From Alphaproteobacteria bacterium (GTDB lineage: Bacteria > Pseudomonadota > Alphaproteobacteria > Micropepsales > Micropepsaceae), in NCBI GenBank assembly GCA_947474645.1, contig CANJJD010000006.1:53197-117196 (forward strand): a DNA stretch of 64,000 nt. Reading direction: 5' to 3'. Shown in pieces: positions 44,230 to 52,760 of the stretch; position 1 is the stretch's first letter, and every line of letters starts with the position of its first letter. Position numbers and translations under genes: made by a program. Under the pieces are notes generated by a model. That model did not search any database. It was not told the origin of the DNA and saw only the letters and a program-made list of their open reading frames with translations.

Positions 44230-44781
44230 ATGAGAGGTCCTAAAAACACTCTGGGGCCCTGGTCCCATTTCCCAAGGACCCGCACCCTGTCCAAACAATC
44301 GCTTGCCCACATCGCCTTTCTGGTCACGATCCTGATCAAGGGATTCTTCGGCCTGCTGGAAGTCACGGCCGGGCTGATCATCGCCATCACCGGGCCGCAG
44401 CGGCTTTATTCGCTGGCGCTGCAATGGACCAACCCGGAGCTTTACCAGGGCGGCCAATCGCACACCGCCGAGTTTATCCGCCAGGGCGCCGCGGCGCTGG
44501 CGGAGTCGCAGGGCCACTTTGTGATCTTTTACCTGCTGGTGCATGGCGCCTTGAAGATGGCGATCACCGGCACACTTTTGCGCCATCGCGGCGTGTGGGT
44601 GTTCCCCTTTGCCGCGATCGTCCTGGCCGGCTTCATCGGCTATATGTGCCTGGAGATGGCCAACAAATGGTCCAACTTGCTGCTGGGCCTTTCGCTGCTG
44701 GACACCGTCACCCTGCTGCTGGTGCTGAACGAATGGCGCACCTGGAACATCAAGCACCCTCCCGCCACAGCGCAGGCCTGA
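44230..44781 (+). CDS. DUF2127-family membrane protein
   Basis: About 183 residues. The ATG at 44230 is my choice; no strong ribosome-binding site is visible. Three or four hydrophobic segments (IAFLVTILIKGFFGLLEVTAGLIIAI, FVIFYLLVHGALKMAITGTLL, FPFAAIVLAGFIGYMCLEM, LLLGLSLLDTVTLLLVL) match DUF2127, with the typical GLLEVTAGL and HGALKM motifs. The family is a small inner-membrane group of unknown function. It converges with the quinoprotein gene, the two stop codons lying back to back with no spacer. Confidence 0.82.
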   Translation: MRGPKNTLGPWSHFPRTRTLSKQSLAHIAFLVTILIKGFFGLLEVTAGLIIAITGPQRLYSLALQWTNPELYQGGQSHTAEFIRQGAAALAESQGHFVIFYLLVHGALKMAITGTLLRHRGVWVFPFAAIVLAGFIGYMCLEMANKWSNLLLGLSLLDTVTLLLVLNEWRTWNIKHPPATAQA

Positions 44782-47145
44782 TCAATCCGGCAGCGCGAAG
44801 CTGATCAGGTTGGTGGAAACCATCGCCGCGACATACTGCTTGCCGTCCAGCATGTAGGTCATGGGCGAGGCCCGCCAACTGTCATTGGCGCGGAAGCTCC
44901 ACAGGGTCTTGCCGGTTTTGGCATCCACCGCCGCGAAGTCGCCGCCGGTCTCGCCATGGAACAGGATGCCGCCGGCCGTGCTCAGCACGCCGGTATAATT
45001 GGTCTCCTGCGGGCCGGTCAGCAGCTTTTCCCACACCAGGTCGCCGGTCTCGATGTTCAGCGCCCGCACCAGGCGGGTGCCGACATTGGAGGGATCGGGA
45101 TTGGGCCCGAAGATCTTGCCGCTCTTGCGATAGATGCCGCAATCTTCCGCCGCCATCACATAGAATAGCCGGGTCTGCGGATCGTAGGACGGCGCGTACC
45201 AGTTGGTGGCGCCGCGCACCCCCGGACAAGTCACAACACCGTCATGCGTGGGTGTGTTGCCTTCGTTCAGGATCGGCGTGCCGTCTTTTTCGAAACCCTT
45301 GGCCCAGGTCATCTTCTGCACGAACGGCTTGGCCAGCAGGAAGGCGCCGTTGGTGCGGTCGATCACATAGAAGATGCCGCTGCGCTGGGCCGACAGCAGC
45401 AGCTTGCGCGGCCTGCCCTTCCACACCGCATCCACCAGCACCATGGATTGGGTGGCATCCCAGTCATGAGTGTCATAGGGCGTGAACTGGAAGTGCCACT
45501 TGAACTTGCCGGTCTTCACATCCAGCGCGATCACCGAATTGGTGTAGAGATTGCGCCCGCCGCGCTCATCCGGATCGGTATCGGGATAGGGATTGCCCAC
45601 CGCCCAATAGAGCGTGCCGGTCTGCGCATCATACGAGCCGGTGTGCCAGGTGGCGCCGCCGCCGGTTTCCAGCGCCCGCCCGATCCAGGTCTTGGACAGC
45701 GGCATCTCGCCCGGCTTGGGGATGGTATAGAAGCGCCAGTTAAGCTTGCCGTTGTCGGGCCGGTACGCCGCCAGGAAACCGCGCATCGGCGAATCCCCGC
45801 CCGCGATGCCGGCCACGATCATGTCGTTCACCACCATCGGCGCCATGGAGCTGTAGAACTTGCCCTTGGCGCCCTTCTCCGGCAGCCACACGCTCCACAT
45901 CACCGCGCCCGTCAGCCGGTTGAGGCAGACCAGATAGGCATCGTCGGAGATATAGAAGACGCGGTCGCCCAGCACCGCCACGCCGCGATTGGGACCGACC
46001 GGCGGGGACGCGCTCTTGGGCGTGGACGCCACGCCATTGTTGCGCGGCACGCACCACAAGGGCGCGCCGGTCCGGGCGTTGAGGGCGCAGACGCGTGTGC
46101 CGCCGGTGACATACATCATGTCGCCGATGACGATGGGCGTGCCTTCCAGCCCCGAACCGCCCGGCGCGAAAATGAATTGCGGCACAAGCTGTTTCACATT
46201 GGCGGGGGTGATCTGGTCCAGCGATGAAAAACGGTTGCCGTCAAAGCCGCCATTATAACCGGGCCAGTCACCGCGCCGCGGCTTCATAATCTGGTCGATA
46301 TCGGCTTGCGTCACCGGCGCACTTGCGGTGGTCAGGGGGCCTTCTTCGACACCGGCGAGACTCGAGAAATAGGCGAGCAGGTCGCGGCGCTGATCGGCGG
46401 TGGCCTTCAGCACCGGCATGATGGATTGCTTCTCGCGCGTCACCGCGGTGTATTTCGACTCGTCCAGCAGATGCAGCTTGCCATCCAGGGTCTGGACCTG
46501 GGCTTCATGTTCGGTCTGGCCGCGCAGGAAACCGCGCAAGGTGCCGCCGTCCTTCAAGGTCACATTCGCGACGGCCCAGGAGAAATCCGGGCAGAAGGCC
46601 CAGAAGGGACAGACGCCAAGCGTCTTCTTGCCCATCTGCCCGGTGGGATTGTCCAGCCAGGTATTGATTTCCTTGATGGTGGAGCGCGCCCCGATGCCGG
46701 ACAGGTCCGGGCCATTGCTACCGCCGCGGCCCTTGACCATGTGGCAGCCGCTGCAGCCGCCTTCGCCGAAGAAGAAGGCCTCGCCCGCCGCCACTTGCTG
46801 CGGCGGCGCGTTGCCCAGCGCGGAATCGTTCATCGACTTCAGCCAGGTGGCGATGCGCGTCACCTGTTCCTGCGGCAGGCTGGTGAAGGACGGCATGCCG
46901 CCGGGCATGCCGCGCCGGATAATGGCGGCGATGCCGGCCGCATCCAGGCGGCGCAGGTCGGGATTGTCGGCAAGCGCCGGCGCCCGGTCGCCGCCGCCGC
47001 CGCCCGATCCGTGACAGACGGCGCAGTTCTTCTCGAAATCATCCTTGGCCGCCGCGAAAGGCTCCTGCGCAAGGGCGCGTGAGCTCACGTGCCACAGCGC
47101 GGTTACCGCGAACACAACAGCCAGGACGGCGAGAAGCTTTTTCAT
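44782..47145 (-). CDS. periplasmic PQQ quinoprotein with two N-terminal cytochrome c sites
   Basis: A 787-residue exported protein (Sec signal LLAVLAVVFAVTALWHVSSRALA). Two c-type haem sites come first, CAVCH at 41-45 and CSGCH at 131-135, with Met-containing GMPGGMPSF as possible axial ligand. A CxxxxCP segment (VCPFWAFCPDF) and linker follow. Residues about 280-787 are a PQQ propeller (WPGYNGGFDGNRFSSLDQI, PLWCVPR, DTHDWDATQSMVLVD, VTCPGVRGATNWYAPSYDP). Classical quinohaemoprotein dehydrogenases carry the cytochrome at the C-terminus, so the domain order here is reversed. It should oxidise an alcohol or aldose and pass electrons internally to haem. Last gene of the operon, 3 nt after the Tat-exported enolase gene. 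Confidence 0.87.
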   Translation of the reverse strand: MKKLLAVLAVVFAVTALWHVSSRALAQEPFAAAKDDFEKNCAVCHGSGGGGGDRAPALADNPDLRRLDAAGIAAIIRRGMPGGMPSFTSLPQEQVTRIATWLKSMNDSALGNAPPQQVAAGEAFFFGEGGCSGCHMVKGRGGSNGPDLSGIGARSTIKEINTWLDNPTGQMGKKTLGVCPFWAFCPDFSWAVANVTLKDGGTLRGFLRGQTEHEAQVQTLDGKLHLLDESKYTAVTREKQSIMPVLKATADQRRDLLAYFSSLAGVEEGPLTTASAPVTQADIDQIMKPRRGDWPGYNGGFDGNRFSSLDQITPANVKQLVPQFIFAPGGSGLEGTPIVIGDMMYVTGGTRVCALNARTGAPLWCVPRNNGVASTPKSASPPVGPNRGVAVLGDRVFYISDDAYLVCLNRLTGAVMWSVWLPEKGAKGKFYSSMAPMVVNDMIVAGIAGGDSPMRGFLAAYRPDNGKLNWRFYTIPKPGEMPLSKTWIGRALETGGGATWHTGSYDAQTGTLYWAVGNPYPDTDPDERGGRNLYTNSVIALDVKTGKFKWHFQFTPYDTHDWDATQSMVLVDAVWKGRPRKLLLSAQRSGIFYVIDRTNGAFLLAKPFVQKMTWAKGFEKDGTPILNEGNTPTHDGVVTCPGVRGATNWYAPSYDPQTRLFYVMAAEDCGIYRKSGKIFGPNPDPSNVGTRLVRALNIETGDLVWEKLLTGPQETNYTGVLSTAGGILFHGETGGDFAAVDAKTGKTLWSFRANDSWRASPMTYMLDGKQYVAAMVSTNLISFALPD

Positions 47146-47148
47146 GGG

Positions 47149-48396
47149 CTAGATCGGCGTGGCGTTGTGGTCCCAGCCCCAGCCCGGCGTGCGGCTGGGA
47201 TGCATATAGATGCCTTCGGGCCCGCGACTGATCTCATATTGCTGCTCGAACATGTCATAGGCCTTTTTGGGTCCGCCCGGCGGGGGCATGAACAGTTCGG
47301 CCCAGGGCGCATTGACGTGGGAGATGGACCAGTGCACCGCGCCGTTCAGGCCGCCGCCATGGGGAATGACGTCAATGTCATAGGCTTCGGCCAGGGCGCC
47401 GATCTTGCGCAGCTCGCTCATGCCGCCGCACCAGTTGACATCCGGCTGCCAGATCGAAGCGCCGTCGGCATCCAGCAGCTTGCGGAAACCGTAACGGCCA
47501 TAGACATGCTCGCCGGTGGCGATGTTGGTGGAGGTGATCTTCTTGCGCAGCCGTCCGAAGCCCGCGAACTCGTAGGGCGGAAGAACCTCCTCCACCCATT
47601 TGACGCGATAGGGCTCCATCAGCTTGCACATCTCGATGGTGTATTGCTCGTCCCACGACATCCAGCAGTCGCACATCACATCGCCGTCCGGGCCCACCGC
47701 CTTGCGGGCGCGCGCCACCAGCGCGACATTCTCGCGCTTGCCTTCCTCGCCGCGGATCGGACCGGCCGGCATCGCCAGTTTCAGCCGCTTGTAGCCGAAG
47801 GCGACATGCTGCTCGATGTCGTTGCCGGTGCAATAGGCGGGAATACGCGGCTTTACTTCGCCGCCCAGCAGCCGGTACACCGGCTCGCCCAGCGCCTTGC
47901 CGACAATGTCCCACAGCGCATTGTCGAAGCCGGAAAGGGCGTTCATCGTCACGCCTTCGGTGCCATAGGACTCCATCACCCGAAAGCCGATGTCCCAGTT
48001 GCGCTCGATGTCGAAGGGGTCGCGGCCCATCATCAGCGGGGCCAGGTGCCCCATCACCAGCGCGCCGCCGCCGGCGCCGCCTTCGCCATAACCCACAATG
48101 CCCTTGTCGGTGGTGATTTCCACCGTGAAGCCCGGCACGTTCTGGGCCGCGAACAGGCTGCGGGTGGGACGGAATTCCGGATAGATGTTGGGAGGTGCGG
48201 AAACTTCCACGCCTTGCGTGGACCAGGAGCCGGCCGCCGGGGTGTAGACGGGCGGCGGATTTTTCGGCGTCAGCTTGACCAGCCGGACACCGGTGATCTT
48301 GAGCTTGGATTTCTCCTGGGCCCAGCCCAGCGTCGGCAAGGTCAAGGCGCCTGCGGCCATAGCCGCCGCGCCGGTCACGAAATCACGCCGCTTCAT
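47149..48396 (-). CDS. Tat-exported enolase-superfamily dehydratase, RhmD-like
   Basis: A 415-residue protein with Tat signal (MKRRDFVTGAAAMAAGALTL). The body is a mandelate racemase/RhmD-type enolase-superfamily enzyme. LKLAMPAGPIRGEEG holds the conserved Lys, DCWMSWDEQ supplies metal Asp, WVEEVLPPYEF and TGEHVYG supply metal Glu residues, and IPHGGGLNGAVHW has His. The alignment around these sites follows rhmD at 33.9 kb closely, so the sites look functional. A periplasmic sugar-acid dehydratase would be unusual; its substrate could be the aldonate produced by the flanking PQQ dehydrogenases. AGGGGAG before the ATG is buried in a hairpin. Confidence 0.87.
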   Translation of the reverse strand: MKRRDFVTGAAAMAAGALTLPTLGWAQEKSKLKITGVRLVKLTPKNPPPVYTPAAGSWSTQGVEVSAPPNIYPEFRPTRSLFAAQNVPGFTVEITTDKGIVGYGEGGAGGGALVMGHLAPLMMGRDPFDIERNWDIGFRVMESYGTEGVTMNALSGFDNALWDIVGKALGEPVYRLLGGEVKPRIPAYCTGNDIEQHVAFGYKRLKLAMPAGPIRGEEGKRENVALVARARKAVGPDGDVMCDCWMSWDEQYTIEMCKLMEPYRVKWVEEVLPPYEFAGFGRLRKKITSTNIATGEHVYGRYGFRKLLDADGASIWQPDVNWCGGMSELRKIGALAEAYDIDVIPHGGGLNGAVHWSISHVNAPWAELFMPPPGGPKKAYDMFEQQYEISRGPEGIYMHPSRTPGWGWDHNATPI

Positions 48397-48402
48397 GCTG
48401 CT

Positions 48403-48438
48403 CTCCCCTGATCGCCGCTTTCGGGCGTTTCAGGGGAG
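48403..48438 (-). promoter_or_regulatory. hairpin covering the ribosome-binding site of the Tat-exported enolase gene
   Basis: Perfect 9-bp arms CTCCCCTGA (48403-48411) and TCAGGGGAG (48430-48438) with an inner CGCC/GGCG stem and GCTTTCG loop. In the minus-strand mRNA the arm nearer the gene contains AGGGGAG, the ribosome-binding site of the gene starting at 48396. No U-tract follows, so translational control or a partial transcription block fits better than a terminator. Confidence 0.55.
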
Positions 48439-48448
48439 CCTAACGCCC

Positions 48449-50002
48449 TTAGTTGGCGGGCACCAGACGGATGATGGAGCCGCCCTTGGCGTCACCATTC
48501 ATGTTTTGCAGCAGCACATAGAGAAAGCCGTCCGGCCCGACCTTGACGTCGCGCACCCGGCCGTGATCGGCGATCAGCGTTTCCTGGGAGACGATTTCGC
48601 GGCCCCTGATCTCCATGCGGATCAGCTTCTGGCCGACCATCGCGGTGGCGAAGAGGTTGCCCTTCCAGGCGGGGAATTTGTCGCCCGTATAAAAGGTGAT
48701 GCCCGCCGGACCGATGGAAGGATTGTAGTGGGTGATGGGATCGGTGACGCCGGTGGCATGCAGGCGGCCGATGCCCGGCTCAATGCCGTAGGTCGCCATG
48801 CCCCAGCCGTAATTCTTGCCCGGCTCGATGATGTTGACCTCGTCGCCGCCAACCGGACCATGCTCGGTCTCCCAGAAGATGCCGGTGGCGGGATCGAAGC
48901 CGAGACCTTCGGGATTGCGGTGGCCATAGCTCCAGATGCTGCCCAGCGCGCCCGGGGTGCGGACAAAGGGATTGTCCTTCGGGATGCTGCCGTCGTCATT
49001 CAGGCGATGGATCTTGCCCAGCGGCGAAGCCAGGTTCTGCGACATCTGCATGTCATGGCGCTCGCCCATGGACCAGAAGAAGTGACCCTTGCCGTCGAAC
49101 AGAAAGCGCGAGCCGTAATGGTCGGCGGCGACGCGATAGGAATCGGCCGGCGGGTTGAACAGCACCTGCTGGTCGACCCATTCATTGTTGGCGTTCACCT
49201 TGCCACGCACCACCCAGGTCATGGTCAGCGGCGCCATGTTGGGGGCCTGATCGTCGCCCGGCTGCACGGCATAGCCCGGCATCACGGTGGAGTAGGACAG
49301 GTATATCCAGCCGTTCTTGGCGAAGTTGGGATGCAGCGCCACGTCGAACATGCCGCCATCCTGGCGTTCGAACACCGCCGGCGTGCCCTTGACCGGCGCC
49401 GAGGCGTTGCCGCTCTTGTCCATGAAGCGCAGCGCGCCGGAGCGTTCGGTGAAGATCAGCCGGCCGTCGGGCAGAAAGGCCAGGCCCCAGGGCTGGTTCA
49501 GACCGCGAACCAGGGTCTCAACCTTGAAGTTGCCCTTCTGGCTGGTGAAGACCTTGCCGTTGATGTCCGGCACCGGCCCGACCTTGCGGTTGACGATGCC
49601 GCCGCGGATGCGCATCAGGGCGGGCATCTGGGCGATCTCGTCCGGAAAGAACAAGGTCTTGAAGCTGTGGTTGGGCGTGCCCGGCACGCCGTCGGTCAGC
49701 GCCTGGACGATCTGGGCATCGGTGTGGCTGGCCAGGAAATCGTTCGACAGCAGCGCCCGCGCGCTTGGACCGGCCGTGGCGGCATTGCCGTGGCACCCGG
49801 CACAGGTGGTGTTGAAGATTTCATTGGCGCGCGATTGCAGCAAGGCCGGCACCGGCGCCTGCTGCTTGCGGGCGGGGATGTTCAGCGGCTCGGCCGGCGC
49901 GGCGGTGGCTTTCTGTTGTACGCCGGGCTGGGCCAAGGCGGCGACGCACAAGCCGCCTGCGATCACGGACGAGGCCAACGCGGCCAGCAGGATACGCTTC
50001 AT
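48449..50002 (-). CDS. cytochrome c-PQQ sugar dehydrogenase fusion (YliI/soluble GDH type)
   Basis: A 517-residue periplasmic protein with Sec signal (AALASSVIAGGLCVAALA). A cytochrome c domain with CAGCH at 67-71 occupies residues about 50-140. Residues about 155-517 are a six-bladed PQQ-dependent aldose sugar dehydrogenase: LNQPWGLAFLPDGRLIFTERSG, FDVALHPNFAKNGWIYLSYS, GSRFLFDGKGHFFWSMGERHD, YGHRNPEGLGFDPATG, WETEHGPVGGDEVN and VRDVKVGPDGFLYVL. It would oxidise aldoses and transfer electrons to its own haem. The gene sits between the aminotransferase and the Tat-exported enolase gene in one operon. Confidence 0.9.
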   Translation of the reverse strand: MKRILLAALASSVIAGGLCVAALAQPGVQQKATAAPAEPLNIPARKQQAPVPALLQSRANEIFNTTCAGCHGNAATAGPSARALLSNDFLASHTDAQIVQALTDGVPGTPNHSFKTLFFPDEIAQMPALMRIRGGIVNRKVGPVPDINGKVFTSQKGNFKVETLVRGLNQPWGLAFLPDGRLIFTERSGALRFMDKSGNASAPVKGTPAVFERQDGGMFDVALHPNFAKNGWIYLSYSTVMPGYAVQPGDDQAPNMAPLTMTWVVRGKVNANNEWVDQQVLFNPPADSYRVAADHYGSRFLFDGKGHFFWSMGERHDMQMSQNLASPLGKIHRLNDDGSIPKDNPFVRTPGALGSIWSYGHRNPEGLGFDPATGIFWETEHGPVGGDEVNIIEPGKNYGWGMATYGIEPGIGRLHATGVTDPITHYNPSIGPAGITFYTGDKFPAWKGNLFATAMVGQKLIRMEIRGREIVSQETLIADHGRVRDVKVGPDGFLYVLLQNMNGDAKGGSIIRLVPAN

Positions 50003-50044
50003 GGAAATCTCCCAAATCGCTTATTTTGCGGCGACTATAGCGCC

Positions 50045-51367
50045 TTACCACACCTCGGCAACGGCGCTTTCAAACTGTTCCAGGGTGAACTGGACATCGG
50101 CATCGCTATGCGCCGCCGACAGCGAACACTGCTTGGTGGCGATGGGCACGAAGAACACGCCGCGCTGGATCAGGGCGCGGCGCAGCGCCACATCCTTGGC
50201 GAAGTCGTGACCTTCCACGATGTCGTGCAAGTCGGCCGGCGGTTTTTCCATCAGATAGAAAGAGAAAGCCGAGCCCTGGCGCGCCACGCAGGCCTTGATA
50301 CCCTTGCGGGCGAAAATATCCAGGATGCCCGCTTCCATGGCGGCGCCCATCTTTTCCATGCGCGGATAAAGCGAGTCCTTGGTGGCAACCAGGTAGCGCA
50401 CCGTCTCGATGGCGGCGGCCACCGCCACCGGATGGCCGTTATAGGTGCCCGCCACGAAGGGACGGCGCGCGGGATCGGGATCAATGATGGAGTCCATATA
50501 TTCGGCCTTGCCGCCCACCACGGCGAGCGGAAAACCGTTGGCCACCGCCTTGCCATAGACGACCAGATCGGGGCGCACGCCGCTGATCTCGCTGTAGCCG
50601 CCAACGGCATGGCGGAAACCGGTCTTCACTTCATCGAACACCAAAAGAAAGCCGAACTCGTCGGCGAGATCGCGCAGGCCTTCCAGGTAACCGGGCTTGG
50701 GTTTCACCACCCCGATATTCTGCAACAAGGGCTCGGTGATCAGGGCGGCGACGGGATAACGACGGCAGACATAGCGCACCGATTCCAGGTCGTTGTAATT
50801 CACCGCATGGGTGAAGCGGTTGTGGGTCAGTGTCGTCCCTGCCCCCAGCGGCCTTAAGGGATATTCGCCCGGCGACACGCGTGGCCCGATCTCGGCAGGC
50901 GTGTTGAACACATTGGTCGCCAGCTCGTCGTGATTGCCGTTATAGCCGCCCTGCATCACGATAATGTGCTGGCGGCCGGTGATGGCGCGGCCGATGCGAA
51001 TGGCGAGCGAGGTCGCCTCGCTGCCGGTGTTCATCAAGGTGATCTTGTCCACCGCCGGAACATTCTCGCAGATCAGTTCCGCGAGACGGCCTTCGGAGAC
51101 GGATGGTCCCGCGCCGAAGAGGCTCTCGCCGGTGTTCAACGCCGCGGCCGCGGCCATGTTCACGGTCTTGAAATTGTGGCCCAGGAAATAGGGCGCAAAG
51201 CCGGCATGGTAGTCGATATAGCGCTTGCCTTCGGTGTCCCACAGATAGGCGCCTTCGGCCTTCAAGAAGGTGATGGCCGGATCGATGGCGCGGTTTACCG
51301 AGGAGATGCCGCCGGGAATGTAGCGGCGGTTGTGCTGCAGCACACTTTCTGCGGAGGGCTTATCCAT
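50045..51367 (-). CDS. class III aminotransferase, glutamate-1-semialdehyde aminomutase-like
   Basis: A 440-residue cytoplasmic PLP enzyme of fold type I. It has the GSAM-like N-terminus HNRRYIPGGISSVNR, LMNTGSEATSLAIRIGRAITGR, MQGGYNGNHDE, FDEVKTGFR (PLP Asp) and VVYGKAVANGFPLAVVGG with the Schiff-base Lys, then PFVAGTYNGHPVAVAA. The true hemL is normally a housekeeping gene with other neighbours. This copy sits in a carbohydrate operon and overlaps the ceramidase-like gene by 8 nt, so it probably acts on an amino sugar, amino alcohol or beta-amino acid rather than in haem synthesis. Confidence 0.85.
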   Translation of the reverse strand: MDKPSAESVLQHNRRYIPGGISSVNRAIDPAITFLKAEGAYLWDTEGKRYIDYHAGFAPYFLGHNFKTVNMAAAAALNTGESLFGAGPSVSEGRLAELICENVPAVDKITLMNTGSEATSLAIRIGRAITGRQHIIVMQGGYNGNHDELATNVFNTPAEIGPRVSPGEYPLRPLGAGTTLTHNRFTHAVNYNDLESVRYVCRRYPVAALITEPLLQNIGVVKPKPGYLEGLRDLADEFGFLLVFDEVKTGFRHAVGGYSEISGVRPDLVVYGKAVANGFPLAVVGGKAEYMDSIIDPDPARRPFVAGTYNGHPVAVAAAIETVRYLVATKDSLYPRMEKMGAAMEAGILDIFARKGIKACVARQGSAFSFYLMEKPPADLHDIVEGHDFAKDVALRRALIQRGVFFVPIATKQCSLSAAHSDADVQFTLEQFESAVAEVW

Positions 51368-52760
51368 GGGCGTCTTCTAGTTTCCTGAGAGATGTGGTGG
51401 TGTCGTCGATCACCTGTTCCATGCAACCGGGCTGGAACAGGGAAATCTTGATCTGGTAGAGGCCGGGCTTTTCATAGGTGTCGGCCGGCGCGAGATATCC
51501 GACATTGCCGTTGACGATGTTGAGCACCATCACGGCATGACCGGGGAAGCGGGCGCGAATTTCCTTCTGATAGGCGCTGTAGGGCTCGGCGGGGGCGCCG
51601 ACCAGGAAGGCATCGCCCATCTGCACCAGGGTGGTCGAAACGTTGCGCGATTTTCCCTCGCCCACGTCCCGGCGCACCATCAGCCGCCGCTCCAGCCGTT
51701 CCTTCAGCGGACGGTCGGTGCAGTCTTTTATTTGCGCCAGCAGTTCGGCTTCGGTCGGCAGGTTGACGTAAGGCAGCTCGGTGTTTGAACGGGTGATCTT
51801 CAGCGCGGTGCTGGCGGGCTTGGGGCGCAGGCTCCAGCGGCCCAGCCGGGCGCCGGAATCCTCGATGCGGTCGAAGGCGATTTCCTGCTCGGGCGGCAGC
51901 ATGCCGGTCAGGGTGGACAGCGCCGCATAGCCAAGCTGGCGGCCATTCTGGTCGGCGATGGCGGTATCGCTCTCGTAACTGCGTAGGGGCGTCATGTCGC
52001 CCGACGCACCGTGCAGGAAGAAACAGGGCGCGCCGTCCGTGTCGCGTTCCACCACTTCGCGCATGGCGCCGTAATAGTCCGGCGAGATCATCTTGTTGCC
52101 GCCGCCCAGTGAAACCGGATGGCAGGCATAGTTGACCATGGTGGCGATGATCTTGCCCTTGGCATCGGTGACGCGGCCCACCAGCACGGTGTCGTCGCTG
52201 GGGCCTTCGGGATTGACGCTGCAAAGGAAGGTCTCGCTGTCCAGCACCAGGTCGCGGTTGCGCGCCAGGTCGCAGCGGCCGCTGGCCCAGGACGCCACGG
52301 CAGGCCCGACATTGGCCTTGGATTCCAGGATGACCTTGACGGCGCCTTCCACGATCTTGTCGCGATAGGGCGGGATCAGGTCGCCGCCCTGGCGGTGCAG
52401 GTTCTGCAGGTTGGTGATCGGGCCCGAATGGGTATGGCCCATATGGGTGATGAGCTGGTCGTTGCGGATGCCCGAACCCTTCAGGATGCGCTCGCGGATC
52501 TCCATCTCATGGGCGTTGTCGTACCACCAGCCCAGGTCGAAGCAGACCAGGTACAACTCGATCTTGGGATCGCCCCCGCGGATGAACATGCTGGTGACAT
52601 AGAGCGGCCGATGAATGCCTTCGGCGGCGTCATGCTTGGCGCTGCCCCAGGAGCGCGAATAGATGCCGTCGGGCGGGGTGATATCGGCCTTGGCGACGCC
52701 GATTTCGCCTTTGAACTCCGATTGCCGGATCACCAGATCGGCGAGATTTTTCTTGTTCAT
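51360..52760 (-). CDS. neutral ceramidase N-terminal-like amidase/hydrolase
   Basis: About 466 residues. The ATG at 52760 overlaps the symporter stop as ATGA. It matches the neutral/alkaline ceramidase N-terminal family: GVAKADITPPDG, HRPLYVTSMFI, MGHTHSGP with Zn-ligand histidines, VNYACHPVSLGGGNKMISPDYYGAM with further ligands, FFLHGASGDMTP and LVGAPAEPYSAYQ. True ceramidases are secreted; this one has no signal peptide and lacks the C-terminal Ig-like domain, so it is a cytoplasmic metallohydrolase of unknown amide substrate. With a symporter before it and an aminotransferase after it, uptake, deacylation and transamination of an N-acylated compound is a plausible sequence. Confidence 0.78.
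   Translation of the reverse strand: MNKKNLADLVIRQSEFKGEIGVAKADITPPDGIYSRSWGSAKHDAAEGIHRPLYVTSMFIRGGDPKIELYLVCFDLGWWYDNAHEMEIRERILKGSGIRNDQLITHMGHTHSGPITNLQNLHRQGGDLIPPYRDKIVEGAVKVILESKANVGPAVASWASGRCDLARNRDLVLDSETFLCSVNPEGPSDDTVLVGRVTDAKGKIIATMVNYACHPVSLGGGNKMISPDYYGAMREVVERDTDGAPCFFLHGASGDMTPLRSYESDTAIADQNGRQLGYAALSTLTGMLPPEQEIAFDRIEDSGARLGRWSLRPKPASTALKITRSNTELPYVNLPTEAELLAQIKDCTDRPLKERLERRLMVRRDVGEGKSRNVSTTLVQMGDAFLVGAPAEPYSAYQKEIRARFPGHAVMVLNIVNGNVGYLAPADTYEKPGLYQIKISLFQPGCMEQVIDDTTTSLRKLEDAHG

Noticed and set aside
48275..50857. 860-codon plus-strand open frame
   Set aside because: Antisense to the PQQ sugar dehydrogenase and aminotransferase; no family motifs and a composition typical of shadow frames.
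50045..51367. Reading the aminotransferase as hemL
   Set aside because: Family similarity to glutamate-1-semialdehyde aminomutase is real, but the carbohydrate operon and overlap with a ceramidase-like gene argue against a haem-synthesis role.
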